Of a stretch of 64,000 nt of DNA, positions 41,783 to 53,138 are shown piece by piece. The stretch's first letter is position 1, and each line of letters starts with the position of its first letter. Made by a program: the position numbers and the translations under genes. Source of the stretch: Zizania palustris (taxonomy: Eukaryota; Streptophyta; Magnoliopsida; Poales; Poaceae); the NCBI GenBank assembly GCA_019279435.1, contig JAAALK010000289.1, forward strand, positions 26,466,603-26,530,602, read 5' to 3'. The notes under the pieces were generated by a model. That model saw nothing but the letters and a program-made list of their open reading frames with translations, did not search any database and was not told the origin of the DNA.

Positions 41783-43098
41783 GATATTTTGCGTCAGTTT
41801 TCTTTCTTCTTTACTCTTTTCTTGAGTCTTTTTGTGTGTGTTCATCTCTTGCATATTCACATATCACACTTTGAGCCTGCTTTTGTTATATGATTGAACA
41901 ACTTTACTTATTCTAGCTGGTACATGCTTTTGATTACTCGTCGATGATCATGTTTTGCTTCAGTTCACTTGATATGTCTGATATCTGTCATATGCATGGC
42001 TTTTTATGCTTTAAACTTGAAAAATGATCACCATTGCTTCTAGTAACTAGCATGCGTAGGCTGAATGTTCTTGCTATCTGTTACATGCCTTGTAGCTAGT
42101 TCCTGACTTAGATGCAAACAAGCAACTTGGACATCTTTCTGCTTTAAAACATGGAAATGTGCCGTAAAAATGATGAAAAATCAAGAAAAAAAATGAAAAT
42201 TACATGTCTTTTATGCATAACTTGAAAAGATCCAGGTGGGTTTGCTTTGTCGCATTGCATTGTTCTAGACTGCGTACCATAGCACTTTGGTATGAACTAG
42301 GACAGTATAATATATGCCAAGACCAATGTCTTAAGCTTCTGATGGTCCAGATCTGTCCTAGGCTTGACTTGGTCGGTCAGCATAAGGTTTGACATGCAAA
42401 TAACCCCTGGCATAAATGAAAAAGAGAAAAGAAAAAGCCTGAAAATTGAAATGAGAACAAGTTTGCTGAAGCACTTTGTTTTGGACAATGCTTATCTTGG
42501 TAGATATCGGTTAGCTTCTACATCTCATGCTTTACCTTGCTTGTTAACTGGAAAATATGGTGATGCTTTTGTTTGCAAAAATTGAAAAATGCGTGCTAAT
42601 GACTCTCTTTAGATATCATCTGTTGCACTGATCATGCCATGTGTCTTAGACAGTATGTCTTTTGCTCTACTTGTTATATGTTGTAATTGCAGTCAATCAT
42701 ATATAAGAAGCATGCTTTATTCACTCCACCTGCACTCCAGTTACATTCATTGCATATTTTGAGGGGGAGTTGCAGTTCAGGGGGAATCTGTGTCTCTTTT
42801 GAGTGCTTGATGAGTTCACTTGTCAACAAGGGGAGAAATCTTGGGATATGAGTTTAAGGGGGAGTTTTTATATCCTTGATATCCTTGTTGCTGTTTCTGA
42901 GATCGCACTCATTCTGAGCTTTTATCTTTGGTTAACCATAATGACCGCTTCTTGCTTTTGTTCTGCTTTTTGGTCATTAGGGTTAAACTTTTACTGTATT
43001 TTCTTCTTCTTTGTTTTTCTTGTGCTTTATTTTCGTGTTTCCACATGTGTTCGCAGGTTCTGAAGAGCAGAAGAAGTGAAGTGTTGACAATGCACTCA
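41783..43098 (+). other. Long 3' region of element B
   Basis: 1.3 kb without a supported ORF. It contains the conserved block 42228-42415 (AAAAGATCCAGGTGGGTTTG, TTCTAGACTGCGTACCAT, AATAACCCCTGGCAT) shared with family A, and inner polypurine tracts (GAGGGGGAG near 42760, CAGGGGGAA near 42780, AGGGGGAG near 42856). B' has the same region inverted at 47940-49310. Confidence 0.7.
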
Positions 43099-43111
43099 TC
43101 AAGGGGGAGAT
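43099..43111 (+). other. PPT of element B
   Basis: TCAAGGGGGAGAT directly before the LTR start TGAGGAGCC. Confidence 0.88.
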
Positions 43112-44872
43112 TGAGGAGCCATGCTGAATAGCGTGGGCCTCATGGCTCCAGATGTGATGAGTCATTGTCAACGATAGTCAAAGAGAACTGAGAAGAGTGA
43201 AGATCTGATGTTTCATGGGCCGCGTGTGACTCAGGTACACGGGCAGCAAGCGATTGTCGGGCAGAGGAGGCTGCGAAGTCGGGCTGGCCCAATCCGGGTA
43301 CATGGGCCAGAAGCAGTAGAAGACCCACTGGGCTGTTGACCAGGGTTGACTCAGGTACACGGGCAGTGAGTGATTGCCGGGCTAAGAGAGCTGCGGAATC
43401 GGGCTGGCCCAATCCGGGTACCTGGTGCAAAGTCGGTGGAGGCTTTGTCAGTTTTGGCGCAAAACTGACAACCATTGATCTTGTATCGGACTGTCCAGAA
43501 GAGAAGCCGTAGTCGCTACGAAAGCTTAGCTTCCGGATAAGTCATCTGTATCTCTAGGCCCACAGTCAGTCAGTCGTGTCTGTAAAAATTCCTAAGGCAG
43601 TTGAGTCTTTTCCTTTATTTTAGCGTCTGTAAAAACCCTAAGGGGCTGGTGGAATATTCTAGGCCATTGGGCAGCCTATAAATAGGGCCCCAATCCCTAG
43701 GGTTGGACTACCCTTCTAGAAATCACTTTTTCAATCATCCCTTGGGTCATTTTGTTCCTGTGTGCTTTTTCTCTCTCCCTGTGTGCGCCGCCAGGCAACC
43801 TCCTATTCTTCCTGAGATTCATTTGGCTCTTTACTGTTTGGAAGCTTTTATTCCTATTGATTCTCATGCGCATCACTTTATTTAAGGTTCTGTTGGTTCG
43901 GTTTGCACACAACTAATTTATTCCTAAGCAGAAGCTTCTCTGTGGCTTCTGTTTGTTCTTCACAAGAGTAGTAGTTCTTGTGGCTGGTAGCAAGTAGTAC
44001 TACTTTCCTGTAGCTACAGTGTGCTAGTACTTTAGCCTTGCTTTTCCTGTGTTGCTTTTTGATCGAGTTGACAAGGCCAAAGTCCCTTTTCTTGTGTGAA
44101 GTCCAACTCTGTGAAGCAGGCTTCGAATCTGTAGACTTTGAATCTGCAGACTTCGAATCAGCAGACTTCGAATCTGCAGGCTTCGAATCTGCATACTTCG
44201 AATCAGCAGACTTCGAATCTGCAGACTTCGAATCAGCAGACTTCGAATCTGCAGACTTCGAATCAGCAGACTTCGAATCAGCAGACTTTGAATCTACAGG
44301 CTTCGAATCTACAGGCTTCGAATCTGCAGGCTTCGAATCTGCATTCTTCGAATCAGCAGACTTCGAATCTGCAGGCTTCGAATCTGCATACTTTGAATCA
44401 TTAGACTTCGAATCTGCAGACTTTGAATCAGCAGACTTCGAATCAGCAGACTTCGAATCAGCAGACTTCGAATCTGCAGGCTTCGAATCTACATGCTTCG
44501 AATCAGCAGACTTCGAATCAGCAGGCTTCGAATCTGCATACTTCGAATCAGCAGACTTCGAATCTTCAGACTTCGAATCTGTAGACTTCGAATCTGCAGA
44601 CTTAGAATCTGCAGTAGACTTCGAATTAGCAGACTTAGAATCTGCAGGCTTCGAATCTGAAGGCTTTGCCAAGTAACTTACTGGAGACAACTTTGAACAG
44701 TAATCTCTCAATCGATTGCTGTGATTTATTTCTGTGAAGTTTTGATCGATCTGTTTATGTCTGTGCTACTTAGTCTTTTGAGGTGCGTTGGGTGTTGGGA
44801 GCAGGCCATTGATTCGAAAGAATTTTTAGGCGCCCATTCACCCCCCCTCTGGTCGCTACTTTTGGTCCTACA
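43112..44872 (+). repeat. 3' LTR of family-B element B
   Basis: TGAGGAGCCATG ... TTTTGGTCCTACA, 1,761 bp, TATA box CTATAAATAGG at 43677-43687. It pairs in family with the inverted LTR 46363-47926, which is about 200 bp shorter and lacks the minisatellite at 44118-44670. It shares only its termini and the CACCCCCCCTCTGGTCGC end with family A. Confidence 0.88.
44118..44670. repeat. 15-bp minisatellite inside the family-B LTR
   Basis: About 36 tandem units of GACTTCGAATCTGCA and GACTTCGAATCAGCA with GGCTTCGAA and TACTTCGAA variants. The unit is a multiple of three with few stops, so it gives open frames on both strands (five-residue repeats ADSKS minus, ESADF plus). These frames have no start, domain or context of a gene. 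The repeats lie just upstream of the LTR end. Confidence 0.95.
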
Positions 44873-45120
44873 GGAGCCTACACTGACTTAGCAGAATTGA
44901 GGGTTTGGTTTTGTGGGTGGAGAGAAATCTTCTTGACTTAGAACTTTTGCTCCTTCCGAAGCCTAGTTTCGGAGTTGTGAAATACCTCCGAACCAGAAAT
45001 TCGAAGGGTGTGTTCGAAGCCTGTTCCGCAGAAGACAAAATTAAAATAGAAGGCTATTTTTAGCCTGAAATTTTAAAAGCTCCCATTCACCCCCCTCTGG
45101 TCTCCGATTCTGGTCCAACA
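44873..45120 (+). repeat. Copia family-A solo LTR, last part
   Basis: Matches 62979-63182 (GGAGCCTxCACTGACTTAGCAG to GGTCCAACA) and is followed by CATTG (45121-45125), the partner of 27170-27174. It is not followed by a PBS. Confidence 0.88.
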
Positions 45121-46362
45121 CATTGCGAGGAGCGATTTTGGCTATTTTGTGAGGACCTTCCCAACTAGGTGACCATTTACCAAATTTGGGGCTCTTAGTG
45201 CCTAAGGGCAAAATCATCTTCCAAACCAAGTCACCTACTTGAAACAATTTTGGTTTAACTTTCTTATTGTAGGCTTTAGCTACTCTCTTCTTGTCTATTT
45301 CTATAGCTTCTAAAGCCCTTAATCTCTTATTGGTCCTTTCTTCTAGATTATCCTTCAAAAGAGTCTCATACTCATCAACTGATAAGCCATCTTGCTTTAG
45401 AACTCTCAAAGAGCCAAGATATACTTCTACGGGCAGAACGGCTTCTTGCCCATATACCAACTCATATGGACTAACTTTGGTAGCACTGTCCTTTGCAATT
45501 CTACAAGCCCATAGTGTCTCGGAAAGCACTTCATGCCACCCCTTAGGGAACTCTTCAATTTTCTTCTTAATGAGCTTAATCACAGTCTTATTACTAGACT
45601 CGGCCTGACCATTGGCCTAAGCATAGTATGGTGAAGAGTTTATCAACTTAATACCATAATATTCGGCAAAGTCTCTCACTTCTTTAGAAACAAATGAACT
45701 ACCTTGATCTGTAGTGAGAGTTTGAGGAATACCGAATCTATGTATAATATGCTTCAAGATAAAATCAAGTACCTCGTTGTGAGTCATGTTCTTGAGAGGC
45801 ACGATCTCGCTCCACTTGGTGAAGTAGTCTGTCGCCATCAACACGAATTGATGCCCTTTTGAAGAAGGAGGGTGAATTTGGCCGATGAAGTCTAAACCCC
45901 AACCTCGGAACGGCCATGGCTTGACAATAGGATTAAGTAATGAAGTAGGAGCTAATTGAATATTGCCAAACTTCTGACACGCTTTACCTCCTCTATAATA
46001 CTTGAAACAATCCTCAGTCATAGTCGGCCAATAGAAACCCGCTCTTTTGAGCATCCAACTCATTTTCTAGGCCGACTGATGAGTGCCACAAAGTCCTTCA
46101 TGGACTTCTCCCATAGCCACCTGGGATCATTCATGGTCTATACACTTTAACAATACTCCATCAATAGTTTGGCAATACAGTGTATCATCTAGTAACACAA
46201 ATTTAAACGCTTGTCGCCGAACCATCCGGTCAACCCTTTGACAAGGGTCTCTCAGATACTGGACGATTGGAGTTCTCCAATCGCCCTTATGGGCTCCTGA
46301 GGGTTTTGCTAACCCGCTCCCCGGAATAACGTCTAAGCTACTGACTTTGAAGCGCCCCCCGA
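45121..46362 (-). pseudogene. pol: Tat-lineage integrase, minus strand
   Basis: Integrase of the split minus-strand Tat element. HHCC region (MSWMLKRAGFYWPTM, GKACQKFGN, so the first Cys position is changed), catalytic Asp in GLDFIGQIHP, Asp in TTDQGSSF and Glu in QAESSNKT; C-terminal GDLVWKMILPLG. An in-frame TAG near 45616 follows SSPYYA (probably from Gln). 46075-46362 is the RNase H-integrase linker, without an open frame. It continues at 27174 across the solo LTR. The upstream end is cut at 46362 by copia B'. Confidence 0.87.
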
Positions 46363-47926
46363 TGTAGGACCGAAAGTAGTGACCAGAGGGGGGGTGAATG
46401 AGAGCCTAAAAATTTCTTGCTAGACTATGACCTAATCCCAACACCCAAACGAACTTAGCCAGACAAATAATATAAGCAAAGCAAATTACAGGAACTAAAG
46501 TTGTTTAGCCTAAAAAATACCGCAGTAAATAAAAACACCTAGATATATCATGAAATATTATATTGTAGTCTAGAAATAACATACTAATCAAATGAATAAA
46601 ACTTGGATCATTGAAAAAATTAATTCAGAAATAAACTTAAAATATTGCACGTAAAAACTAAAATATTACTGCAACTAATAATTTTTTTCTTTTTATATAT
46701 GCAGATTAAAAAACTTAAATAAATGATACGAGATAAGTAATAAAAATTTAACAGATTAAATATTAACCACGAGATTAATTAATAATTTTTTATGCTAATT
46801 AAAACTAGATAACTATTGATTTGATTAATTTGCTGAAAAATAGAAGATTAAAAACTAACCTGCATGTCGATCTGCAAATCTGCTGTGCCGTGAAAATCCT
46901 CGTCACCGGCCGTTGATTTTTTGCGTGCTGCTATGATTTGACAACACACAAACCACTGCTGCGAATTGATTTTCCGTGCCTGTGTGTGGCATCATGCGCT
47001 GCAAATGCTGGTTGCTGCTTGCGTTGCGAAAAACTGCTGTTGCGCTGAATCGCTGACGCCGCCCCTTGCGTCAGAGAGGAAAATGCCAAAGTCCAGCGCT
47101 GTGGACAAAACCGAGCTCACCGTGGGGCCCGCGCCAAAGCTGTCTCCTGCTGCGTGCGTAGCCTGCGGCGTGAGGCTACGCCTTGGAGCTATCGCTGCCT
47201 AGCGCCAATGCCTGTGGCGATGCAGTCAGCCGAAGTTGGTGCCTGGCTGCCGCACCTACTGCGTACTCATTTCGACCGCGCCGTGGAGAAAGCAGAGGCG
47301 GTGACAAAATTTTTGTAGATCGAAAAAATACCGTACGTGGACTGTAGATTGATAATTGAAGAAACAATCACACTATCCCTAGGGGGGTAGGGGCCTATTT
47401 ATAGGTGACTCCTAATACATGAAAAATACTAATTTACTCCTAGGGTAAATTACACTGACTCTAGAATAAAATCCGAATTTACTAAAATACCCTTGGAAAA
47501 ATCAAGTGACACAAATAAAAATATTCTGGACTTAAAAACTAAATATTAGTATTCTAAAAACAAAATAATCATAGGTTGTCAGTTTTGCGCCGAAACTGAC
47601 AAAGCGTCCACCGTCTTCGCATCGGGTACCCGAATTAGGCCGACCCGACGCCGCAGCTTCCTCAGCCCAACAATCGCTCGCCGCCCGTGTACCTGAGTTA
47701 AACCCAGTCAATAGACCAGTGGATCATCTGCCGCTCCTAGCCCATGTACCCGGATTGGGCCAGCCCGACTCCGCGGCTCCTCTGCCCGGCTGTCGCTTGC
47801 TGCCCGTGTACCTGAGTCACACACGCCTTAGACACGGCAGGTCTTCATGTCTTTTATTTGACTTTCTTTGACAATCACTCGTCACATCTGGAGTATAAAA
47901 CACATGTTCTTCAACATGGTTTCTCA
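46363..47926 (-). repeat. 3' LTR of family-B copy B'
   Basis: 1,564 bp, TGTAGGACCGAAAG ... TGGTTTCTCA on the plus strand, TATA box inverted near 47395. It lacks the 15-bp minisatellite. 46500-46860 is very AT-rich. Confidence 0.87.
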
Positions 47927-49309
47927 ATCTCCCCCTTGATGAGTGCATTGTCAACACCCTCTTCAGCACTTCTTCAGAACCTGCAAAACATGTGGAAACA
48001 CGAAAACAAAAACAAAAGAAAATAGAAGGAAGAAAATAAAAGTTTAACCCTAATGACCAAAAGCCAAAACAGAAGCAAGAAAATGGTCATTATGGTTAAC
48101 CAAAAATAAGGACTCAAAAACAAGTGCAATCTCAGAACTACCAACAAGGGTAACAGAGTAAAGGCAAAAGACTGAAGTACTTCCCGTGAAATAAATCCCA
48201 CAGAAAGACAAAAATGTCCCCTAAACTCCAAAATTTCTCTCCCTTGTTGACAATTGGACTCATCAAGTGAGACTAAATGCACTCTAAAGAGACATAGACA
48301 CAAACTCTCCCTAAAATGCAACTCCCCCTCGAAATATGCCATGAATGCAGATGGGGTGCAGGTGGAGTGTGAAAAGCATGTTTCTTAGATATGATTGACT
48401 ACTATTACAACATCTAACAGGTATAGCAAAAGATATACTGTCTAAGATACATGACATAATCAGTGCAACAGATGATATCTAAAGAGAGTCATTAGCATGC
48501 ATTTTTCAATTTTTGCAAACAAAAGCATCACCACATTTTCTAGTTGACAAGCAAAGTAAAGCATGAGATGCAAAAGCTAACTGATATCTACCAAGATAAG
48601 CATTGTCCATAGCAAAGTGCTTCAGCAAACTTGTTATCTTTTTAATTTTTCAGACTTTTTCTTTTTCCTTTTTATTTTTTCATTTCGACCAGGGGTTATT
48701 TGCATGTCAAACCTTATGCTAACCGACCAAGTCAAGCCTAAGCCAGAACAGGACCATCAGAAGCTTAAGACATTGGTCTTGGCATACATTACACCGTCCT
48801 AGTTCATACCAAAGTGCTATGGTAAGCAGTCCAGAACAATGCAATGCGACAAAGCAAACCCACCTAGATCTTTTCTAATAATCATGAAAATGCATACATT
48901 TTTCCTTTTTCTGAATTTTTATCATTTTATAGCACATTTTTCATGTTTAAAACATATCGATGTCCAAGTTGCATATCTACATCTAAGTAAGGATCTAGCT
49001 ACCAGGCATGTAAATGATAGCGAAAGCATTCCGTCTACATATGCTAGTTACCAGAAGCAATGGTGATCATTTTTCAATTTTAAAACATAAAAGCCATGCA
49101 TATGACAAATATTAGATATATCATGTGAACTGAAACAGAACATGATCATCGACAAGTAATCAAAAACATATACTAGCTAGAGTAAGTAAAGCAGATTAAG
49201 CATATAACAGAAGCAAGCTCAAAATGTGATATATGATTATGCATGATATGAACACACACAAAAAGACTCAATAAAAATAAAGAAGAAAGAAAAACTGACT
49301 CAAAGTATC
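47927..49309 (-). other. PPT and 3' region of B'
   Basis: PPT TCAAGGGGGAGAT (minus strand) at 47927-47939, next to the LTR. The remaining 1.37 kb has no supported ORF and includes the conserved block at 48689-48876 (plus strand CAGGGGTTATTTGCATGTC ... AACCCACCTAGATCTTTT). Confidence 0.75.
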
Positions 49310-49795
49310 CTAAAAAGGATACACAACTCCAAAATCCTCTCGCAAACGCTCAAAAGTAGACTGATCTAGGGGTTTGGTAAAAATGTCAGCCAACTGCTGA
49401 TGAGTATCAACATGAACAAGATCAATGACCCCTTTCTCATATTGATCCCTCAGAAAGTGAAAGCGCACATCAATATGTTTGGTTTTTGAATGAAGACATG
49501 TGGTTTTTCCCTACACTAATTGCACTGGTGCTATCACAAAACAAAGGAACTCTGGAAGGGAAAAACAACCCAAAATCCCTTAAAGTAGAAATCATCCAAA
49601 CCAACTGTGAGCAGCAGCTATATACTCAGCCTCAGTAGTAGAAAGCGCAACTCCAGATTGTTTTCGAGAAGACCAAGATACAAGCGAAGAACCAAGAAGC
49701 TGGCAAGTACCAAAAGTCGACTTGCGATCCAGCCGGCACCCAGCGAAATCAGCGTCGGAAAAACCAGCTAAATCAAGAGACGATGATGCAGAATA
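49310..49795 (-). pseudogene. pol: Family-B RNase H, frameshifted, main part
   Basis: Minus-strand RNase H end: LAGFSDADFAGCRLDRKST, QSGVALSTTEAEYIAAAH, then a broken stretch near 49500-49600, then HIDVRFHFLRDQYEKG and a VVYPF-like end. Its first codons (LYYS, TYAPDLG) are at 55277-55320, across the CRM/Reina-like insertion. The five bases GAATA at 49791-49795 are the TSD. Confidence 0.83.
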
Positions 49796-50704
49796 TGATG
49801 GGGGATTGGTCCCGATCTTCCGCTAGGTAAGGGATAAACTTGGGTTGGTGGAGAATCTCGACGTTGGCGATCCAAGGCTCCGGTCCGGCGGATCAAAACC
49901 TTGCAATCGTTACACCACTGTCTCCGTTGGTTATCAACCACGCAGAACGCGATTGACCTCGCCACGAAGGCTAATTCCTGCAAGCGAACCCAAGAACACA
50001 AGCAAGAACAGGAAGGATACAAATCGAATGCCAAATCACAGACAAACGAAGATAAGGTGAGGTTTCACAAACGCCAATGCAGCAGCCAATCGGTCCGGTG
50101 CAAGAGGCGGGATCTAAACACAACAGTGTAGATGCAACAAAGCAAAACCTAACCCTAGAAGTGGCTGGCGTGAGAATATATAGGGCGGCGGTCTGTGGAA
50201 GGGGAACAGACTTGGGCTGTGGGCTAGAAGACGTACAGACTCAGATTATGGCCAACATGGCCCAGTTCTGTCATGCAGTACTGTTTTAAATACACAGGAC
50301 GACTCGAGACTCCAAAAGATGTGAAACCAACGGCAAAAGATCCGTCTTCTCCTCAGCTTTACAAAAAGTCCAAGAACGCGCCAATCGGACTTCGTATGAG
50401 GAAGTTATGCCCATTTTGGTGAATGGTGGTCGATGTAGTCCGAACCAGCGAATTCTTGACTTCAAATCATCCGTGCGGCTCCGTCTTCAATTCCAACTCT
50501 CCTATTCCATCTCCCATGTTCCTAAGCAACAAAATATCACTAGTATTCAGTAGCATCCCATCCAAACAAATATAATCAAAGTTGCTAAGGAACGAATTAA
50601 CCTCATGGTTCAAGCGACGGGCACGGGCGCGTGTGATTGGTCCTTGTAGTTGAATTGTAGGTGGAGGCTCCATGTGTGTATCATGTGAAGTGATGTCCTC
50701 ATCA
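49796..50704 (-). repeat. 3' LTR of CRM/Reina-like element
   Basis: 909 bp; on the minus strand starts TGATGAGGACATCAC and ends CCAATCCCCCATCA. Its first 238 bp encode the end of pol. TATA box (TATATA) near 50177-50182. Confidence 0.93.
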
Positions 50705-51930
50705 TCCTCCCCTTCTTGAATTGGAGTCGTCCTCGACTCAAGCTCATCGTCAACTCCCAAATAGGGTTTTAAATCATCAGCATGGGGTATCAATTTAAAC
50801 TTTCTCAAATCAGGAAAACGTTCCTTGCGCAAGTACAACCAAACAAGATCTCCTGGTTTGAAAAACATCTTCTTTCTTCCTTTATTTGTCTTTTGAGCAA
50901 AATAGCGTGCCTTCTTTTCTATAACTTCCTTGGCCTTCAAATGCATAGCTTTCACAAACTCTGCACGCTTAGTTACTTCCATGTTTGTTCTCTCTTGAAA
51001 AGGAAATGGCAGCAAATCAAGTGGTGTGATTGGCTTCAAACCATACACCACTTCAGACGGCCACAATTGTGTTGTTGAGTGAACAGCTCTATTGTATGCA
51101 AATTCAACATGTGGAAGGCAGTCCTCCCATTCCTTCAAGTTCTTCTTAATCATTGTTCGGAGCAACATGGAGAGTGTACGGTTTACCACCTCTGTTTGAC
51201 CTTCAGTTTGCGGGTGACAAGTTGTTGAAAATAGCAATTTTGTGCCAAGCTTGTCCCTCATTGTCTTCAAAAAGTAACTCATAAACTTCACACCATGATC
51301 TGAAACAATGGCTCTAGGCATCTCGTGCAATCTCACAATTTCCCTGAAAAATAAATCAGCAATATGTGAAGCATCGTTGGTCTTGTGACAGGGAATAAAG
51401 TGTGCCATTTTAGAAATCCTATCCACTCTTACAAATATGGAGTCTCTCCCCCTCTTTGTCCTAGGCAATCCCACAATAAAGTCCATGCTAATATCTTCCC
51501 AAGGTGCACTAGAAACAGGAAGTGGAGTATACAAACCATATGGATTAAGTTTGGACTTAGCTTTATGGTATGTGGCACAGCGCTGCACAAATCGTTCAAC
51601 ATCTCTCCGCATCTTGAGCCAATAAAAATTATTGGACAGCAGGGCCAAAGTCTTTTCTCTCCCAAAATGTTCCATTAATCCACCGCCATGTGATTCCTGC
51701 AACAACAGCAAATGTACGGACGAATCTGGAACACATAGCTTGTTAGCATGGGACAAGAAACCGTCATAAACATGAAATGTTTTCCGGTCTTTCCCCTCAT
51801 TACATTTAGTGTATGGTTCAGCAAATTCTTTATCTACAACATACAAATCCTTCAAACTTTCCAAATCTGGAACGTTAATATCAAGTTGAGATAAAAGAAC
51901 AACCATGCGAGACAAAGCATCAGCAACCAT
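50467..51930 (-). pseudogene. pol: Integrase and C-terminal tail of CRM/Reina-like pol
   Basis: Open 487-codon frame from the end of RNase H (MVADALSRM) to TGA inside the 3' LTR. Zinc site ESHGGGLMEHFG ... RCATYHKAK, where the second Cys of the CxxC is Tyr; catalytic Asp in SMDFIVGLP, Asp in VSDHGVKF, Glu in QTEGQTEVVNRT; then GDLVWLYLRKERFPDLRKFK. The usual pair after that is shortened: KLIPHADDLKPYLG goes straight into the acidic EGEDDEDI segment coded by the PPT. The tail GPITRARARRLNHEVNSFL is LTR-encoded. It is one frame away from the upstream ORF; the frameshift is near 51950. Confidence 0.88.
50705..50717 (-). other. PPT inside the pol frame
   Basis: Minus-strand AAGAAGGGGAGGA adjoining the LTR start. 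In the pol frame it codes for the acidic segment EGEDDE, so it is both priming site and coding sequence. Confidence 0.75.
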
Positions 51931-53138
51931 ATTTTCTTTGTCATTCTTGTATTCTTAATGTATGGGAAAGATTCAATAAATTCAACCCATTTAACATGTC
52001 TATGGTTCAGTTTAGCTTGTCCTCTCAAATATTTTAGTGCTTCATGATCAGAATGTTGCCAAGTTTCAGGCACACGCACTAAGGTAAAATAATTCAATTG
52101 TGGACCATGCAATTTCTCACTAGAATAGGTCACGGGTTTACCTCCTTGTAGCAGCACATCTCCTATTCCAAAATCACTAGCATCACATTCTAACTCAACA
52201 GACTTACTGAAGTCGGGTAGCTGAAGTAGAGGTGCACGTGTAAGGCGATCCATGAGTGTGGCAAGAGCTTGCTCTTGTGCTGACTCCCAAGTAGAAGTAA
52301 CTCCCTTCTTGGTCAACTCAGGTAAAGGACCGGTTATGGTGCTGAAATCTCTCACAAAACGCCGGTAGAAACCTGCAAGACCAAGAAAACTACGTACTGC
52401 AAGTTTAGTTTTAGTTGCATGCATGACACATCCTTTCAGATTAATAACTTGTGATGAGGAAGGAGAAACAACTTTATCTTTTTGTTGCCTCGAAAGTGTT
52501 TTAGCTACTTGCTGATTTTCAGAAAGTTGTTTGCTCTTTTGTGCGTCCCTAGCACATTTTTCTTGTTCAAATTTCACAATTTCAGCAGGAGTCATAGGAA
52601 GCAATGTAACTTTCTTTCCTTTATACATAAATGTGTACTTATTGCTCCTACCATGGTGTGTAGCATCAGTATCATATACCCAAGGTCTACCAAGTAATAG
52701 AGAACATGCTTGCATTGGTACTACATCAAAATCAGCACTTCCAAAGTATGTACCAATGGAAAATTCGATGTGAACAGTTTGTGTTACCTTGACCTTACCG
52801 CTGTCGTTGAGCCATTGCACATGGTAAGGGTGTGGATGTGCACGTGTGGGAAGTTGAAGCTTAGTTACCACGTCGAGGCTCACCAAATTGTTGCAACTAC
52901 CGCTGTCGATGATGACACGCGCACGACGGTTATTGACGAGGAAGACGGTCTGAAATATATTGTTCCGTTGTGCCTGGTCGTCCTGGTCCATGTGAGTGCT
53001 CAAGTCACGTTGTACAATAAGTGCTGCCATGTTAGTGAAAAGGCAAAACAACAAAGAATAATCCTTATGTAAACAGCTAGGTGGGGTGCTGGATGTGTGG
53101 TGGAAGCAATTCATCAAGCACCTTACCCACGCTTGCAA
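51852..53138 (-). pseudogene. pol: Protease and RNase H fused by RT deletion
   Basis: Open 428-codon frame. The first about 35 residues have no family match and the first Met is uncertain. The retropepsin follows (VIIDSGSCNNLVSLDVV, ACSLLLGRPWVYDTDATHHG). After KGCVMHATK the frame jumps directly to the end of RT (RSFLGLAGFYRRFV), so the RT fingers, palm and its DD pair are gone. RNase H has ELECDASDFGIG and SDHEALKYLRGQ, but the middle is shortened at NYFTLVRV and ETWQHSDHEA, which removes the usual Glu. All deletions keep the frame until the frameshift near 51950. Confidence 0.85.

Larger units (their letters stand above)
28748..44872 (+). mobile_element. SIRE-like copia family-B element B, 5' end hidden in gap
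   Basis: Plus-strand pieces: pol 28748-29138, pol end 41615-41782, long 3' region 41783-43098, PPT 43099-43111 and 3' LTR 43112-44872. It is inserted in the family-A solo LTR: the bases after the LTR, GGAGC (44873-44877), are ordinary family-A LTR sequence and would be its target duplication, with the left copy in the gap. Family-A DNA (29139-41614) interrupts its pol, and the RT segment between FGETF and HIDV is missing. Confidence 0.78.

Noticed and set aside
44118..44670. CRISPR-like array
   Set aside because: Units are contiguous 15-mers with no unique spacers, in a plant LTR; same reasoning for 53440-53735.
43878..44711. 277-residue Ser/Asp/Lys repeat protein (minus) and 212-residue repeat protein (plus)
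   Set aside because: Both are translations of the 15-bp minisatellite in an LTR; unit length divisible by three keeps frames open.
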